A DNA stretch of 64,000 nucleotides from Pseudobacillus wudalianchiensis (GTDB taxonomy: Bacteria; Bacillota; Bacilli; Bacillales; Domibacillaceae): NCBI RefSeq assembly GCF_001685015.1, contig NZ_MAYT01000029.1, forward strand, positions 211,690 to 275,689, given 5' to 3'. The translations under genes and the position numbers were made by a program. Position 1 is the first letter of the stretch. Every line of letters begins with the position of its first letter. Positions 43,926 through 56,743 of this stretch are shown piece by piece. Below the pieces are notes generated by a model. That model had not been told where the DNA came from and made no database searches. It saw nothing but the letters and a program-made list of their open reading frames with translations.

Positions 43926-45209
43926 TTAAGCTTGTGTTTGGAATTGTTCTTCCTCTGTTGAGCCTTTTAGGGCTGTTGTAGAAGATTCACCGCCAGAAAC
44001 AACCATGGATACTTGGTCAAAGTAGCCAGTACCAACTTCACGCTGGTGACGTGTAGCTGTGTAACCATCTTTTTCTGAATCGAACTCGGCTTGTTGCAGC
44101 TCCGAGTAAGCGCCCATGCCGCGATCCTTGTAACCAAGCGCCAATTTGAACATGCTGTGGTTCAAAGAATGGAAGCCAGCAAGTGTAACGAATTGGAACT
44201 TGTAACCCATTTTGCTAAGCTCCACTTGGAACGTTTCGATCGTCTCATCGTCAAGTTTTGCTTTCCAGTTGAAAGAAGGCGAGCAGTTGTAAGCAAGCAT
44301 TTTTCCAGGGAATTGCTCATGAATCGCTTCAGCAAAGCGGCGCGCTTCTTCAAGATTTGGCTCAGATGTTTCACACCAGATAAGGTCTGCATATGGAGCA
44401 TAAGCAAGGCCGCGAGCAATCGCTTGGTCAAGACCAGCTTTTGTACGATAGAAACCATCTGGTGTGCGCTCGCCCGTAATGAATGGAGCATCCGCTGGGT
44501 CAAAGTCGCTTGTGATTAAATCGGCGGCATTAGCATCTGTACGAGCAACTAGAATAGTTGGTGTTCCCATAACGTCTGCTGCAAGGCGGGCCGCAATCAA
44601 GTTTTTCACGGCTGTTTTTGTTGGAAGGAGAACTTTTCCGCCTAAATGGCCACATTTTTTCTCTGAAGAAAGCTGATCTTCGAAGTGAACGCCTGCTGCA
44701 CCCGCTTCGATCATGCCTTTCATTAATTCAAACACGTTCAACTGGCCGCCGAATCCAGCTTCGGCATCCGCTACGATCGGCGCAAAGTAATCAATGGAAT
44801 CGTCACCTTCCATGTGAGCGATTTGGTCAGCACGTTGTAACGCTTGATTAATGCGCTTGACTACACTCGGAACGCTGTTCGCAGGGTATAAGCTTTGGTC
44901 TGGGTACATATGACCGGAAAGGTTGGCATCTGCCGCTACTTGCCAGCCGCTCAAGTAAATAGCTTTCAGGCCTGCTTTTACTTGTTGGACAGCCTGGTTT
45001 CCAGTTAAAGCACCAAGAGCATTAATGAAATCCTCTGTATTTAAGTAGTTCCATAATTTTTCTGCTCCGCGGCGTGCCAGTGTATGTTCAATGTCGATAG
45101 AGCCACGTAGTTTAATTACTTCCTCTGCTGTATAGGGACGAGTAATCCCTTGCCATCTTTTATCATTTTCCCATTGTTCTTGTAATTGTTGTACGCGTTC
45201 GTTTGTCAT
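43926..45209 (-). CDS. aceA: isocitrate lyase
   Basis: A 427-residue enzyme of the glyoxylate shunt that splits isocitrate to succinate and glyoxylate. The active-site loop is KKCGHLGGK (184-192, catalytic Cys186); ARTDANAA and WCETSEP are further matches. The longer frame adds 27 residues, but the ATG at 45209 follows GGGAGGAATTAAA. Malate synthase is not adjacent. Monocistronic, inserted between gatC and a gntR-ABC operon; B. subtilis lacks this gene. Confidence 0.96.
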   Translation of the reverse strand: MTNERVQQLQEQWENDKRWQGITRPYTAEEVIKLRGSIDIEHTLARRGAEKLWNYLNTEDFINALGALTGNQAVQQVKAGLKAIYLSGWQVAADANLSGHMYPDQSLYPANSVPSVVKRINQALQRADQIAHMEGDDSIDYFAPIVADAEAGFGGQLNVFELMKGMIEAGAAGVHFEDQLSSEKKCGHLGGKVLLPTKTAVKNLIAARLAADVMGTPTILVARTDANAADLITSDFDPADAPFITGERTPDGFYRTKAGLDQAIARGLAYAPYADLIWCETSEPNLEEARRFAEAIHEQFPGKMLAYNCSPSFNWKAKLDDETIETFQVELSKMGYKFQFVTLAGFHSLNHSMFKLALGYKDRGMGAYSELQQAEFDSEKDGYTATRHQREVGTGYFDQVSMVVSGGESSTTALKGSTEEEQFQTQA

Positions 45210-45457
45210 TTTAATTCCTCCCATATGTTTTTTATGAATGTAGCGCAATAGCTGTTTTAAAAAATTATGTAACAGCCTGCCCTTGTTCAAGTGGCATTCT
45301 TTGCCTTAATGCCTGTCATTGCCCCATTCTTCGCTGCTTGTGTTGATCACCTGTTGTTATAAAACAGTTATCATCTGTTGTTTGTATTATATAACAGTGT
45401 TTTTGAAAATGGAAGCCCTTTTTCAAACTATTTTAAATTTTCTTTCGACAAATTTAA

Positions 45458-45489
45458 AAACAGCTGCCGAAGGATCTTGGCAGCTGTTT
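45458..45489 (-). terminator. terminator of the gntR-ABC operon
   Basis: AAACAGCTGCC and GGCAGCTGTTT form an 11-bp stem followed by TTTAAATTTG on the minus strand, six bases past the permease stop. Confidence 0.88.
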
Positions 45490-45494
45490 CTCTA

Positions 45495-47465
45495 TTATTC
45501 TTTTACCCCTACAATAGATACTTGTCTATTTCCTTTCCATCTAATTAATAGGCTCTTGTTGCCTTCCTGTTCCAGATGAGCAGGGTCTAACAATTGTTTT
45601 AATTGGCCAGAGTCCATCACTTTCTCTGCTGGCACTGGAATATCACTCAATTCTGATTCCTTCTCACTGAAAGAATTTTCATTTATATACGTCATGAGCT
45701 GTTCGCGGCGATCTGATGTATCAGTCGTTAAAATGTAAGCTTCTTCTACTTGTTCAGCTGATGCGAAATTCGTTCCGCCTCTAACCTTTTCATGAATGTA
45801 ACGCATAGTCTGTTCCTGGTCCAGATAAATTGGGACAGACATCATATGCCCGTTCGTAAACCAGATCTGCACTTCGCCAACTTGAGAAAGGTCATAAATG
45901 ACAAATCGGCGTGATGCTTCCGTTAACGTATCCCTTTTTACAGCTTGGATGAGACCTTTCATCTCCTCTTGATCTGTTACTCTTAGATCTCTCGTTCCTT
46001 GAAAGTCTGCGACAGCTAAATAACTGATTTTTTCAGGACGAGTAATGGCAAAAATGGGGCTCGTTTTTTGTTTGAATTCTTGATTGCTTCTTAACTCCTT
46101 CGTCATTTCCGTTACCTGTTCAGCATCTAAATAATATTGCCGGTCTATCCGGCTGCCATCTTTCAGCTTATATACGATGCCAACTTGATAATTTCGCTGT
46201 TTAGATGGATGCCCTTCCTTCATTAATTGTTTATGAAGGGAAATCGTTTGACGGATGGATTCTTTTTCTTTCATTTCTCCAAATCTCTTTTTATCAATAG
46301 CTGTAGATTCAGGGAGATACGTAGAGTCGTAAGAAATACTATCTCCAGCATATACTGCCGCAATCTCGTTTTCTGCCGGAATTTTCTTTTCATAAGTACC
46401 CGCCAAAATAGCTGTCGGTATCAGCAAAACGATAACAGCGGCGGCATACAGAACAAACCCCTTCCACGGCCATGAAAGACGCAAGGTTTTCTGGACAATC
46501 ATTTGCATAATCGTATAACCAACGAATGCACCGATTGCATAGCCAAACAGTGTCCAGCCAAATGCCCCATTCAAAAACTCCGCAAAGTACAGTCCGCTTG
46601 CAAGCATAACAAATAGGGTAAGACTGAAAATGAACAAAGAGCGAAAGAAAGGAAATGCTATCGTCTCATCAACAGCCTCTGCTGGCCGTATTTTATAAAT
46701 AAAATAGGAAACAGCAATGAGCAGAACGATCAATCCAATATATAAAGCCAGCTCTAAACTGCTGAATGGCTTTTCTGTAATAGATGACGCCCTTACTAAG
46801 AAAATCCCCTTCGTCATGACCCTATCGATATAAGCGTCTGCCGCTAATCCGTTAATGAAAAAGCGGGCGTTGCCTAAAGCAAGCATAATCAGTGCTCCCG
46901 GCAAAATGAGAATGCCGTAAGCCATGACTCCTTGAATCAAGGTTGAGCCGATAAATAAGCCAACAAAAATAGTAACAGTAAACATGAATAAGACAATTAG
47001 CAATGAAATGCCAATCCAGCCAACAATATTCCCCATTGTATAAAGCGGCGGCGTCATAAATGGATGGATGATCACTAATACTGCCCCAGTTAATAGAATG
47101 GGCAGGATCAATGCGATGCCACCTGCCGCATATACATGTGTTAATAAAGTTTCCCGCTTGAAAGGCAGGCTGTGCATAAAATCAGAAGACCCTTTTTTCG
47201 TCATATAACTAGTTAAAACTAATCCAGTAATCACAGGGAAAACAAGGAAAGTGATAAACTGATACGGGTAGGAAAAAGTAAATACTCCGTTTTTCCCTTT
47301 ATGAGGGAGATAAATATCCATTGATTCTGCATTCATATAGATCATCCACATACCGAGCGGAAGAACAAGGAGCAAAGCCAAGGCAAAAAAGATGCTAATC
47401 CATAAAACTGAGCGGGCATGCTGCTGAAACAGCCCTTTATTAAACGATAAGGTTCCGGATTTCAT
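45495..47465 (-). CDS. ABC-2 type transporter permease with a large extracytoplasmic domain
   Basis: A 656-residue permease. Hydrophobic helices cluster at ~20-50, 75-250 and 275-360, and the C-terminal ~290 residues after KGFVLYAAAVIVLLIPTAILAG are soluble and charged, ending in alternating hydrophilic strands. The architecture resembles the YtrC/YtrD or bacitracin-type permeases linked to GntR regulators. ATG at 47465 follows GGGGAGTGTCGGCT; the in-frame ATG at 47486 precedes that site. It overlaps the ATPase gene by 26 bp. Substrate unknown; cell-envelope stress or antibiotic response is plausible. Confidence 0.8.
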   Translation of the reverse strand: MKSGTLSFNKGLFQQHARSVLWISIFFALALLLVLPLGMWMIYMNAESMDIYLPHKGKNGVFTFSYPYQFITFLVFPVITGLVLTSYMTKKGSSDFMHSLPFKRETLLTHVYAAGGIALILPILLTGAVLVIIHPFMTPPLYTMGNIVGWIGISLLIVLFMFTVTIFVGLFIGSTLIQGVMAYGILILPGALIMLALGNARFFINGLAADAYIDRVMTKGIFLVRASSITEKPFSSLELALYIGLIVLLIAVSYFIYKIRPAEAVDETIAFPFFRSLFIFSLTLFVMLASGLYFAEFLNGAFGWTLFGYAIGAFVGYTIMQMIVQKTLRLSWPWKGFVLYAAAVIVLLIPTAILAGTYEKKIPAENEIAAVYAGDSISYDSTYLPESTAIDKKRFGEMKEKESIRQTISLHKQLMKEGHPSKQRNYQVGIVYKLKDGSRIDRQYYLDAEQVTEMTKELRSNQEFKQKTSPIFAITRPEKISYLAVADFQGTRDLRVTDQEEMKGLIQAVKRDTLTEASRRFVIYDLSQVGEVQIWFTNGHMMSVPIYLDQEQTMRYIHEKVRGGTNFASAEQVEEAYILTTDTSDRREQLMTYINENSFSEKESELSDIPVPAEKVMDSGQLKQLLDPAHLEQEGNKSLLIRWKGNRQVSIVGVKE

Positions 47466-48339
47466 AGCCGACACTCCCCATTTCATACGTAAATATTTCT
47501 TCCAGAGTTAACGGCAGAATATCAAATATTGCCGGTTCAAAGGCTTGCACGTGCCGGTGAATTTCCTCTTCCTGTCCGCGGACAATACAAATGAGTACAC
47601 GTCCCCGCTTTTCATAGTGAAGAAGGTTCAAACCATCCAGAAACGATGAATCCGGTAATTTCCGAAAAGCGACTTGCACTTTGCAAACATCTGTCTTTAA
47701 TTCTTCTAATTCTCGCTCAAATAGTAATCTGCCTTTATGCATGATGCCGACACTATCACAGAAGTCTTCCATTTCACGCAAGTTATGCGAAGAAACGATT
47801 ACAGTCATTTGTCGCTCGCTCACATCTTGGATCAGCAGATTCTTCACTTGCTGCCGCACGACAGGATCAAGACCATCAAACGGTTCATCTAGAATAAGTA
47901 CGTCCGGCATCGCCGACAACGTTAAAATAAAAGCCGCCTGGCGCTGCATCCCTTTTGACATTCGTGACAGCTTTGCATGAGGATCTAATCCAAAGTGTTC
48001 ATGCAGCTTTTGAAATCGCTTTTCATCCCAACGCTTATAAACCGCTTTATAAAACGAAGACATCTGCATCAGTGTGGACTGCTGAAAGAAATAAGGCTGA
48101 TCTGGAATAAACAAGGCTCTTTCTTTTACTTCCGGCCGTTCATACACAGGCTCTCCTTCAATCTCTGTCAAACCCTGATCCGGACGAATGATCCCTGTTA
48201 TGATCTTTAAAAAAGTTGTTTTTCCAGCTCCATTCGAACCAAGCAGTCCATAAATGGAGCCCTTTTTTACATGGATAGAGACGTCCTTTACTGCCTCATA
48301 GCGCCCGAACCGCTTTGATACTTTTTCAGCTGTGATCAT
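47440..48339 (-). CDS. ABC transporter ATP-binding protein
   Basis: A 299-residue ATPase. Walker A is GSNGAGKTT (34-42), the signature MSKGMQRQ, Walker B LILDEPFDGLD; the H-loop is in VIVSSHNL. Residues ~215-299 form a C-terminal extension common in YtrB-like and drug-type ATPases. ATG at 48339 follows GGGAGAACGAGG and overlaps the gntR stop by 14 bp. Works with the following permease. Confidence 0.9.
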   Translation of the reverse strand: MITAEKVSKRFGRYEAVKDVSIHVKKGSIYGLLGSNGAGKTTFLKIITGIIRPDQGLTEIEGEPVYERPEVKERALFIPDQPYFFQQSTLMQMSSFYKAVYKRWDEKRFQKLHEHFGLDPHAKLSRMSKGMQRQAAFILTLSAMPDVLILDEPFDGLDPVVRQQVKNLLIQDVSERQMTVIVSSHNLREMEDFCDSVGIMHKGRLLFERELEELKTDVCKVQVAFRKLPDSSFLDGLNLLHYEKRGRVLICIVRGQEEEIHRHVQAFEPAIFDILPLTLEEIFTYEMGSVGYEIRNLIV

Positions 48340-48718
48340 CCTCGTTCTCCCTTTCTGGCATCTCCATTTTTTCAATTAAACGAATAACATCCTCTTTGGA
48401 TACTCCTAAAAATAAAATTTCCCCTACTACTCTCTCTAGCTCTTTTTTCAGCACCATCATCCGCTCCTCGCTGATTTCTTTTTTCACAGGGGCGACAAAG
48501 CTTCCCTTTCCCGGAACGGAATAGATGTAGCCTTCTCGTTCCAGTTCGCGATATGCCTTTTGTATCGTGTTCGGATTAATCGTCAAATCCTGGGCAAGCG
48601 ACCGGACCGATGGCAGCTGTTCATCTTCCCTCCACACCTCACGAATAATTAATTCCTTTAACTTGCTCATCAGCTGCTCATAAATCGGTACACGGCTCCT
48701 CGTATCAATCGTAAACAT
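48326..48718 (-). CDS. GntR family regulator, YtrA subfamily
   Basis: A 130-residue repressor. Residues 8-77 form the GntR winged helix (PIYEQLMSKLKELIIREVW, LPSVRSLAQDLTINPNTIQKAYRELEREGYIYS), and the short C-terminus is the YtrA-type dimer helix. YtrA proteins in B. subtilis control ABC transporters induced by lipid-II-binding antibiotics. First gene of the operon; an inverted repeat over its promoter is the likely operator. Confidence 0.9.
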   Translation of the reverse strand: MFTIDTRSRVPIYEQLMSKLKELIIREVWREDEQLPSVRSLAQDLTINPNTIQKAYRELEREGYIYSVPGKGSFVAPVKKEISEERMMVLKKELERVVGEILFLGVSKEDVIRLIEKMEMPERENEDDHS

Positions 48719-48747
48719 CGCTTCGCTTCCTTTCAGCCAACCGTATT

Positions 48748-48774
48748 AACTGTATTAATATATATAATACAGTT
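48748..48774 (-). promoter_or_regulatory. inverted repeat, probable GntR/YtrA operator
   Basis: AACTGTATTA and TAATACAGTT, 10-bp perfect arms with a 7-bp A/T spacer, lie 30 bp before the gntR start. The AT-rich centre probably contains the -10 region. A further CCGTATTAA copy adjoins it. Confidence 0.7.
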
Positions 48775-48855
48775 TTCAGGAAATATCAACCTTTTCTGAT
48801 AAAATTTTTCTTCAATATGGTAAAATTTAAGTAAAGCAGAGCCAGAGGTGAAGGT

Positions 48856-48987
48856 ATGGGGTTTCTTGTCATCATTATTCTATTGATCTATTTATTTGAC
48901 TTTACAAAGCTGCGAAAACAAAACGAAACCATCATTCAACAAAATGAAAAGATGATTTCTCTGTTAGAAGAGATAAAAAACAAATGA
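48856..48987 (+). CDS. small membrane protein, 43 residues
   Basis: A short plus-strand gene between the divergent gntR and camS transcripts. ATG at 48856 follows AGAGGTGAAGGT. Residues 3-14 (FLVIIILLIYLF) form one membrane helix and residues ~17-43 a charged amphipathic helix with heptad-like hydrophobics (LRKQNETIIQQNEKMISLLEEI). A terminator follows at 49020. This bitopic plus coiled-coil plan recurs in small Bacillus membrane proteins; function unknown. Confidence 0.75.
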   Translation: MGFLVIIILLIYLFDFTKLRKQNETIIQQNEKMISLLEEIKNK

Positions 48988-49019
48988 TAGTGTTGGCGTG
49001 TCAATCATCAAAATAAAAA

Positions 49020-49055
49020 AGGATGTCCTAAAACATAAAAATTTTAGAACATCCT
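49020..49055. terminator. bidirectional terminator between the 43-residue gene and camS
   Basis: AGGATGTCCTAAAA and TTTTAGAACATCCT pair with one mismatch; T-runs follow on both strands (CTTTT on plus, TTTTTATTTTG on minus). Confidence 0.85.
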
Positions 49056-49062
49056 CTTTTAG

Positions 49063-50232
49063 TTATTCATAGATATGAACTTGTGGTTCTTTCTCATTGG
49101 CTTTTTTTACAATGAGCGCTTCTGGCCCATTTACTGAAGAAATGGTCACTTCAATTGGGACATAAGCGGGAAAATGATCCATGATCAGCCCTGTTACGAA
49201 TTGGGTAAACCCAATCGCTTCTGCTTTTCCGTAGAACTGAATTGGAATCTTAATTCTCAAGTCAACGAGTTCTTCACCATTGTAAAGTGCTGTCCCCACA
49301 ACACCATTATAGTTTTGAAAGTACTTTTCAACGTCCTGTTTAAAGTTCAAGAAGTAAGTCGTATCATCACGATGATCTTTTTCCGCTTCTGCCGATGGGA
49401 AGAGATAATATTTTTCATTCACTTTTTCCCAGCCTTTAATCGTGTCTTCATCAGCATCCAGATGGGTATAGGCAATAAAATTGCCAGGTACGACTGAGTT
49501 TTGAGGCGCCTGCTTAAAGAGCGCAATTGTGACTGGTATATCTTTCAGTCCTTTCGTCTGCCGTACTCTTTTTGCTACCTCGTCCGCTATTTTTTTGCCT
49601 TCTCTCTCCACTTCTTCATCAGGAATCTTATAATCGTATACAGCTCCGTACTTTTCTTTTGTATAATAGTGCACAGAATTTAAGGCAAGACCAATCACTG
49701 CTCCTGATAACTGCAGTGAATTATTATCTGTTTTTGTCAGATAATCATGCTCCATAACGTGCGCTAGATAAATGGGGCTTTTTTCATTCCGCTGTTCCAC
49801 TGAGCCTTTCCCGTCATCTATTGGGTTTAAGCCGAGGTTATCTTTCGATTCAAGCTTCTTCTCTTTTAATTGCTCATCCGTATACTTCCGTTGCAGCCAG
49901 GCTTTGATCGTGTCACTATCGAGCATTTGACCTTCCTGAAATAAATAACTTTTCGGTGAAAAATTATCCTGGGCGATCCTCATTAAGCCTGTTTCAAACT
50001 CTACAATATCAAAACGTGTGTTAAGGTTCGAGACAACCATTCCCCTTGCCTTTCCTGGCTTGAATGGCACGATCGTCCGATAAAAATTCTCGGAGATTTG
50101 ATAATTTGGAATGATCGCTTTCTCCTGCTTCCCATCTTCCTGAATTACTTCTTCTTTTTTATCTAATTTCGGCGCACAACCACTGACAAGAAGCATCGCT
50201 GCAAATGCCGCCGAAAATACTTTTTTATTCAA
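49063..50232 (-). CDS. camS: CamS family lipoprotein
   Basis: A 389-residue exported lipoprotein. The signal peptide ends in the lipobox LLVSGC with Cys19 lipidated. CamS of Enterococcus and Staphylococcus releases a short sex-pheromone peptide from its signal sequence; the Bacillus homologue is YerH. I begin at TTG 50232, eight bases after AAGAGG, because the in-frame GTG at 50241 overlaps that ribosome site. It lies 13 bp downstream of ligA, as in B. subtilis. Confidence 0.9.
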   Translation of the reverse strand: MNKKVFSAAFAAMLLVSGCAPKLDKKEEVIQEDGKQEKAIIPNYQISENFYRTIVPFKPGKARGMVVSNLNTRFDIVEFETGLMRIAQDNFSPKSYLFQEGQMLDSDTIKAWLQRKYTDEQLKEKKLESKDNLGLNPIDDGKGSVEQRNEKSPIYLAHVMEHDYLTKTDNNSLQLSGAVIGLALNSVHYYTKEKYGAVYDYKIPDEEVEREGKKIADEVAKRVRQTKGLKDIPVTIALFKQAPQNSVVPGNFIAYTHLDADEDTIKGWEKVNEKYYLFPSAEAEKDHRDDTTYFLNFKQDVEKYFQNYNGVVGTALYNGEELVDLRIKIPIQFYGKAEAIGFTQFVTGLIMDHFPAYVPIEVTISSVNGPEALIVKKANEKEPQVHIYE

Positions 50233-50244
50233 AAGAGCCACCTC

Positions 50245-54473
<4,229 letters not shown>

Positions 54474-54508
54474 TATACTTTCACCGCCTATTAGAACGTT
54501 CGTTCCTA

Positions 54509-55201
54509 TTATATCTGATTTTTCACTGCTGTGACTGTTTCAATAGCTTTATCTACATTTTCATACACGGCATTCCCAACGACAATGACATCTGCATACT
54601 GAGCGATTTCCTTTGCCTGCTCAGGGCCTGTAATCCCTCCGCCATAAAAGAAAACCGTTTTTTCAAGCGTCTCACGTACGGCTTTTACGGCGGCTAAATC
54701 GCCATATGTACCGCTATATTCTAAATAAAACAGCGGCAGCTGAAACATTCTCTCCGCCATCATCGCATAAGCTGTAATGTCTTCTATCTCAAGCGGCGCT
54801 TTGGCTTCTGTTAAGGCTGCTGCTTTACAATCGGGATTGGCAATACAATAGCCTTCCATGTAAATTTCTTCCCACTCCATCAGCTCTCCGTACTCTTTCA
54901 CTGCCTGATGATGAAGCCCTGTCACCCACTCTGTATTTCTACTATTTAGCACCGTGGGGATAAAATACAAATCAAAACCCGGGGTAATCGATTCAATCGT
55001 GGACACCTCGAGTACGCACGGTACGGTGTAACGGCGGATACGCGCCATTAAATTTAATACGTTATCCAAAGTAACTCCATCACTGCCGCCGATTATAACA
55101 GCATCTGTCCCTGACTCACATACTTGTTCTAACACGGAGTCATCTATCTCCTTATTCGGATCTAACTTAAACACATGACGCCATTCACGCACATCATACA
55201 T
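54509..55201 (-). CDS. pcrB: heptaprenylglyceryl phosphate synthase
   Basis: A 230-residue TIM-barrel prenyltransferase that joins heptaprenyl diphosphate to sn-glycerol-1-phosphate, an archaeal-type ether lipid reaction found in Bacillales. [12 protein letters not shown] (35-46), PTVLNSRN and the phosphate-binding [30 protein letters not shown] near the end match PcrB. Lies 35 bp upstream of pcrA. Confidence 0.94.
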   Translation of the reverse strand: MYDVREWRHVFKLDPNKEIDDSVLEQVCESGTDAVIIGGSDGVTLDNVLNLMARIRRYTVPCVLEVSTIESITPGFDLYFIPTVLNSRNTEWVTGLHHQAVKEYGELMEWEEIYMEGYCIANPDCKAAALTEAKAPLEIEDITAYAMMAERMFQLPLFYLEYSGTYGDLAAVKAVRETLEKTVFFYGGGITGPEQAKEIAQYADVIVVGNAVYENVDKAIETVTAVKNQI

Positions 55202-55294
55202 CTAGCAATTTCCTCCATTCTTTTATCCGCGCTTTTGCTATTCGCAAATTTGCACCCCATCATTATAACATTTGTTCCTCTATGCTAAAACAAA

Positions 55295-55344
55295 GGTCTG
55301 ACCCCCATCGCATTAACCTATTAATGCGGTGGGGGTCAGACCCC
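55295..55344. repeat. 22-bp-stem hairpin with GGGGTCWGACCCC-type arms
   Basis: The arms 55295-55316 and 55323-55344 pair with one G-U type exception around a 4-6 nt loop. Each arm carries GGTCTGACCCCC or its complement, itself a palindrome. It lies immediately after the yerC stop and may stop transcription, although the following sequence TTTGTTTTAGC is only a modest U-tract. Confidence 0.75.
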
Positions 55345-55345
55345 A

Positions 55346-55660
55346 TTATTGCTGTTCTTTCAAATTTTCTTTTTCTTTTAATCGATCTAAAACAAGCTGG
55401 TACGCATCGTTTCCGTAGTTAAGGCAACGCTTCACCCGTGAAATGGTAGCAGTGGATGCACCCGTTCCGCTTTCAATTTTATGATAGGTTTTTCCTTCTT
55501 TCAGCATGCGTGCTACTTCCAAACGTTGGGCGAGAGACTGAATTTCGTTCACCGTGCAAAGATCATCGAAAAATAAATAACACTCTTCTAAATTACGAAG
55601 TGTGAGAATCGCTTCAAATAACTGATCCAATTCCCTTCCGCGCAGTTTTTCAATTTGCAT
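55346..55660 (-). CDS. yerC: YerC/YecD family TrpR-like DNA-binding protein
   Basis: A 104-residue protein with the TrpR-type helix-turn-helix: LCTVNEIQSLAQRLEVARMLKEGKTYHKIESGTGASTATISRVKRCLNYG (~35-84). I start at ATG 55660, the conserved N-terminus; AAAGGGG is 13 bases upstream, rather far, and a TTG four codons earlier is too close to it. It lies between yerB and pcrB as in B. subtilis. Target genes unknown. Confidence 0.88.
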   Translation of the reverse strand: MQIEKLRGRELDQLFEAILTLRNLEECYLFFDDLCTVNEIQSLAQRLEVARMLKEGKTYHKIESGTGASTATISRVKRCLNYGNDAYQLVLDRLKEKENLKEQQ

Positions 55661-55681
55661 ATTAAGTGTCAAACCCCTTTT

Positions 55682-56704
55682 CTAATTATTTCCTAAATTT
55701 ACCATCTTGTCTAATCCTTTAGAAGCAGGAATAATATTAATCCACGTCTTCCCTTTCGCAAATCCCATCGGTGAACCATCTTTGAAAGGCAAGATCCGTC
55801 CCTCTACGTTTGACCATTCTGCTGTATGAACCACTCCATTTTGCACGAGATACGCATTTCCACCGGAAGATAAATCGATATCAAGCCGTCCCTCTCCATC
55901 TGTCACGCGATGCCCCGCTTCAATGATAAGCACGTTAGCGGCACGAATGGCTCTTTTTGACTCACGATCAAACTGCTGCTCTCCACCGACAAATCGCTCA
56001 TAGCTTTTCTTATCAGCATTATATCTATACTCTACTTGAAAAGCAGGATTGCTTGAATAAACAACACGAACAGATGATGCTTTTTGCTCAGCCCCCTCTG
56101 TTACATCCGACGACTTTAAGAAATTCAATCGGTCTGGCATATCGTTGAGTTCATAGCCTTTTTCTTTTGCCTCTTCATACATCTTATCGAACTGGACATA
56201 AGAATTGTGTGGTGCCTTCCGGGAAGAATCCCTTGTAAAAATCGTTTTATCATGCTGGATGCCGTTTATTTGATCAACTTCTCCACTGAAAAGCCGCTCT
56301 TTTGCTTCTGGACTGTATCCATGGGCAATAAAAAGACTGTCATACCCTTCAGCTAAGTCAATAAAGTAATCTCTGGCACTCCGGACAGGCCCGACTTCTT
56401 TAGGGTGCTCGCTTTGATAAATAGCAAGAAACCTTGTCATATTTCCTTCAACTAGTACTTCATATACTACATCCGCTTCGGCTAGGCCGGTTTGTGGCCG
56501 GGCTTGAGGGTGGTTATTCACAACTACAGCGACCGCACGCTGGTCAAACTGTTCTTTTGTTTGTTTTCCGGTTAAAGGAAACGTATAACTCTGTCCCTTC
56601 GTTTGCCGCTCGTTATCTTTTTCTATCTTTTTCTCTTTCTCTCCCCAGCAGCCGCCCAGTAGCAAAGCGCCTGCTAACAAGGCTAGCATGGTCCATTTTC
56701 TCAT
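55682..56704 (-). CDS. yerB: DUF3048 lipoprotein YerB
   Basis: A 340-residue exported lipoprotein: signal peptide with lipobox LLGGC (Cys19), then the two DUF3048 domains, with the signature RAVAVVVNNHPQARPQTGLAEADVVYEVLVEGNMTRFLAIY (~52-92) and GPVRSARDYF. Function not established. It lies between yerA and yerC in the conserved order. Confidence 0.9.
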   Translation of the reverse strand: MRKWTMLALLAGALLLGGCWGEKEKKIEKDNERQTKGQSYTFPLTGKQTKEQFDQRAVAVVVNNHPQARPQTGLAEADVVYEVLVEGNMTRFLAIYQSEHPKEVGPVRSARDYFIDLAEGYDSLFIAHGYSPEAKERLFSGEVDQINGIQHDKTIFTRDSSRKAPHNSYVQFDKMYEEAKEKGYELNDMPDRLNFLKSSDVTEGAEQKASSVRVVYSSNPAFQVEYRYNADKKSYERFVGGEQQFDRESKRAIRAANVLIIEAGHRVTDGEGRLDIDLSSGGNAYLVQNGVVHTAEWSNVEGRILPFKDGSPMGFAKGKTWINIIPASKGLDKMVNLGNN

Positions 56705-56743
56705 ACATAAACTCCCATATCTATTCTCTTGTACTTTACTATT

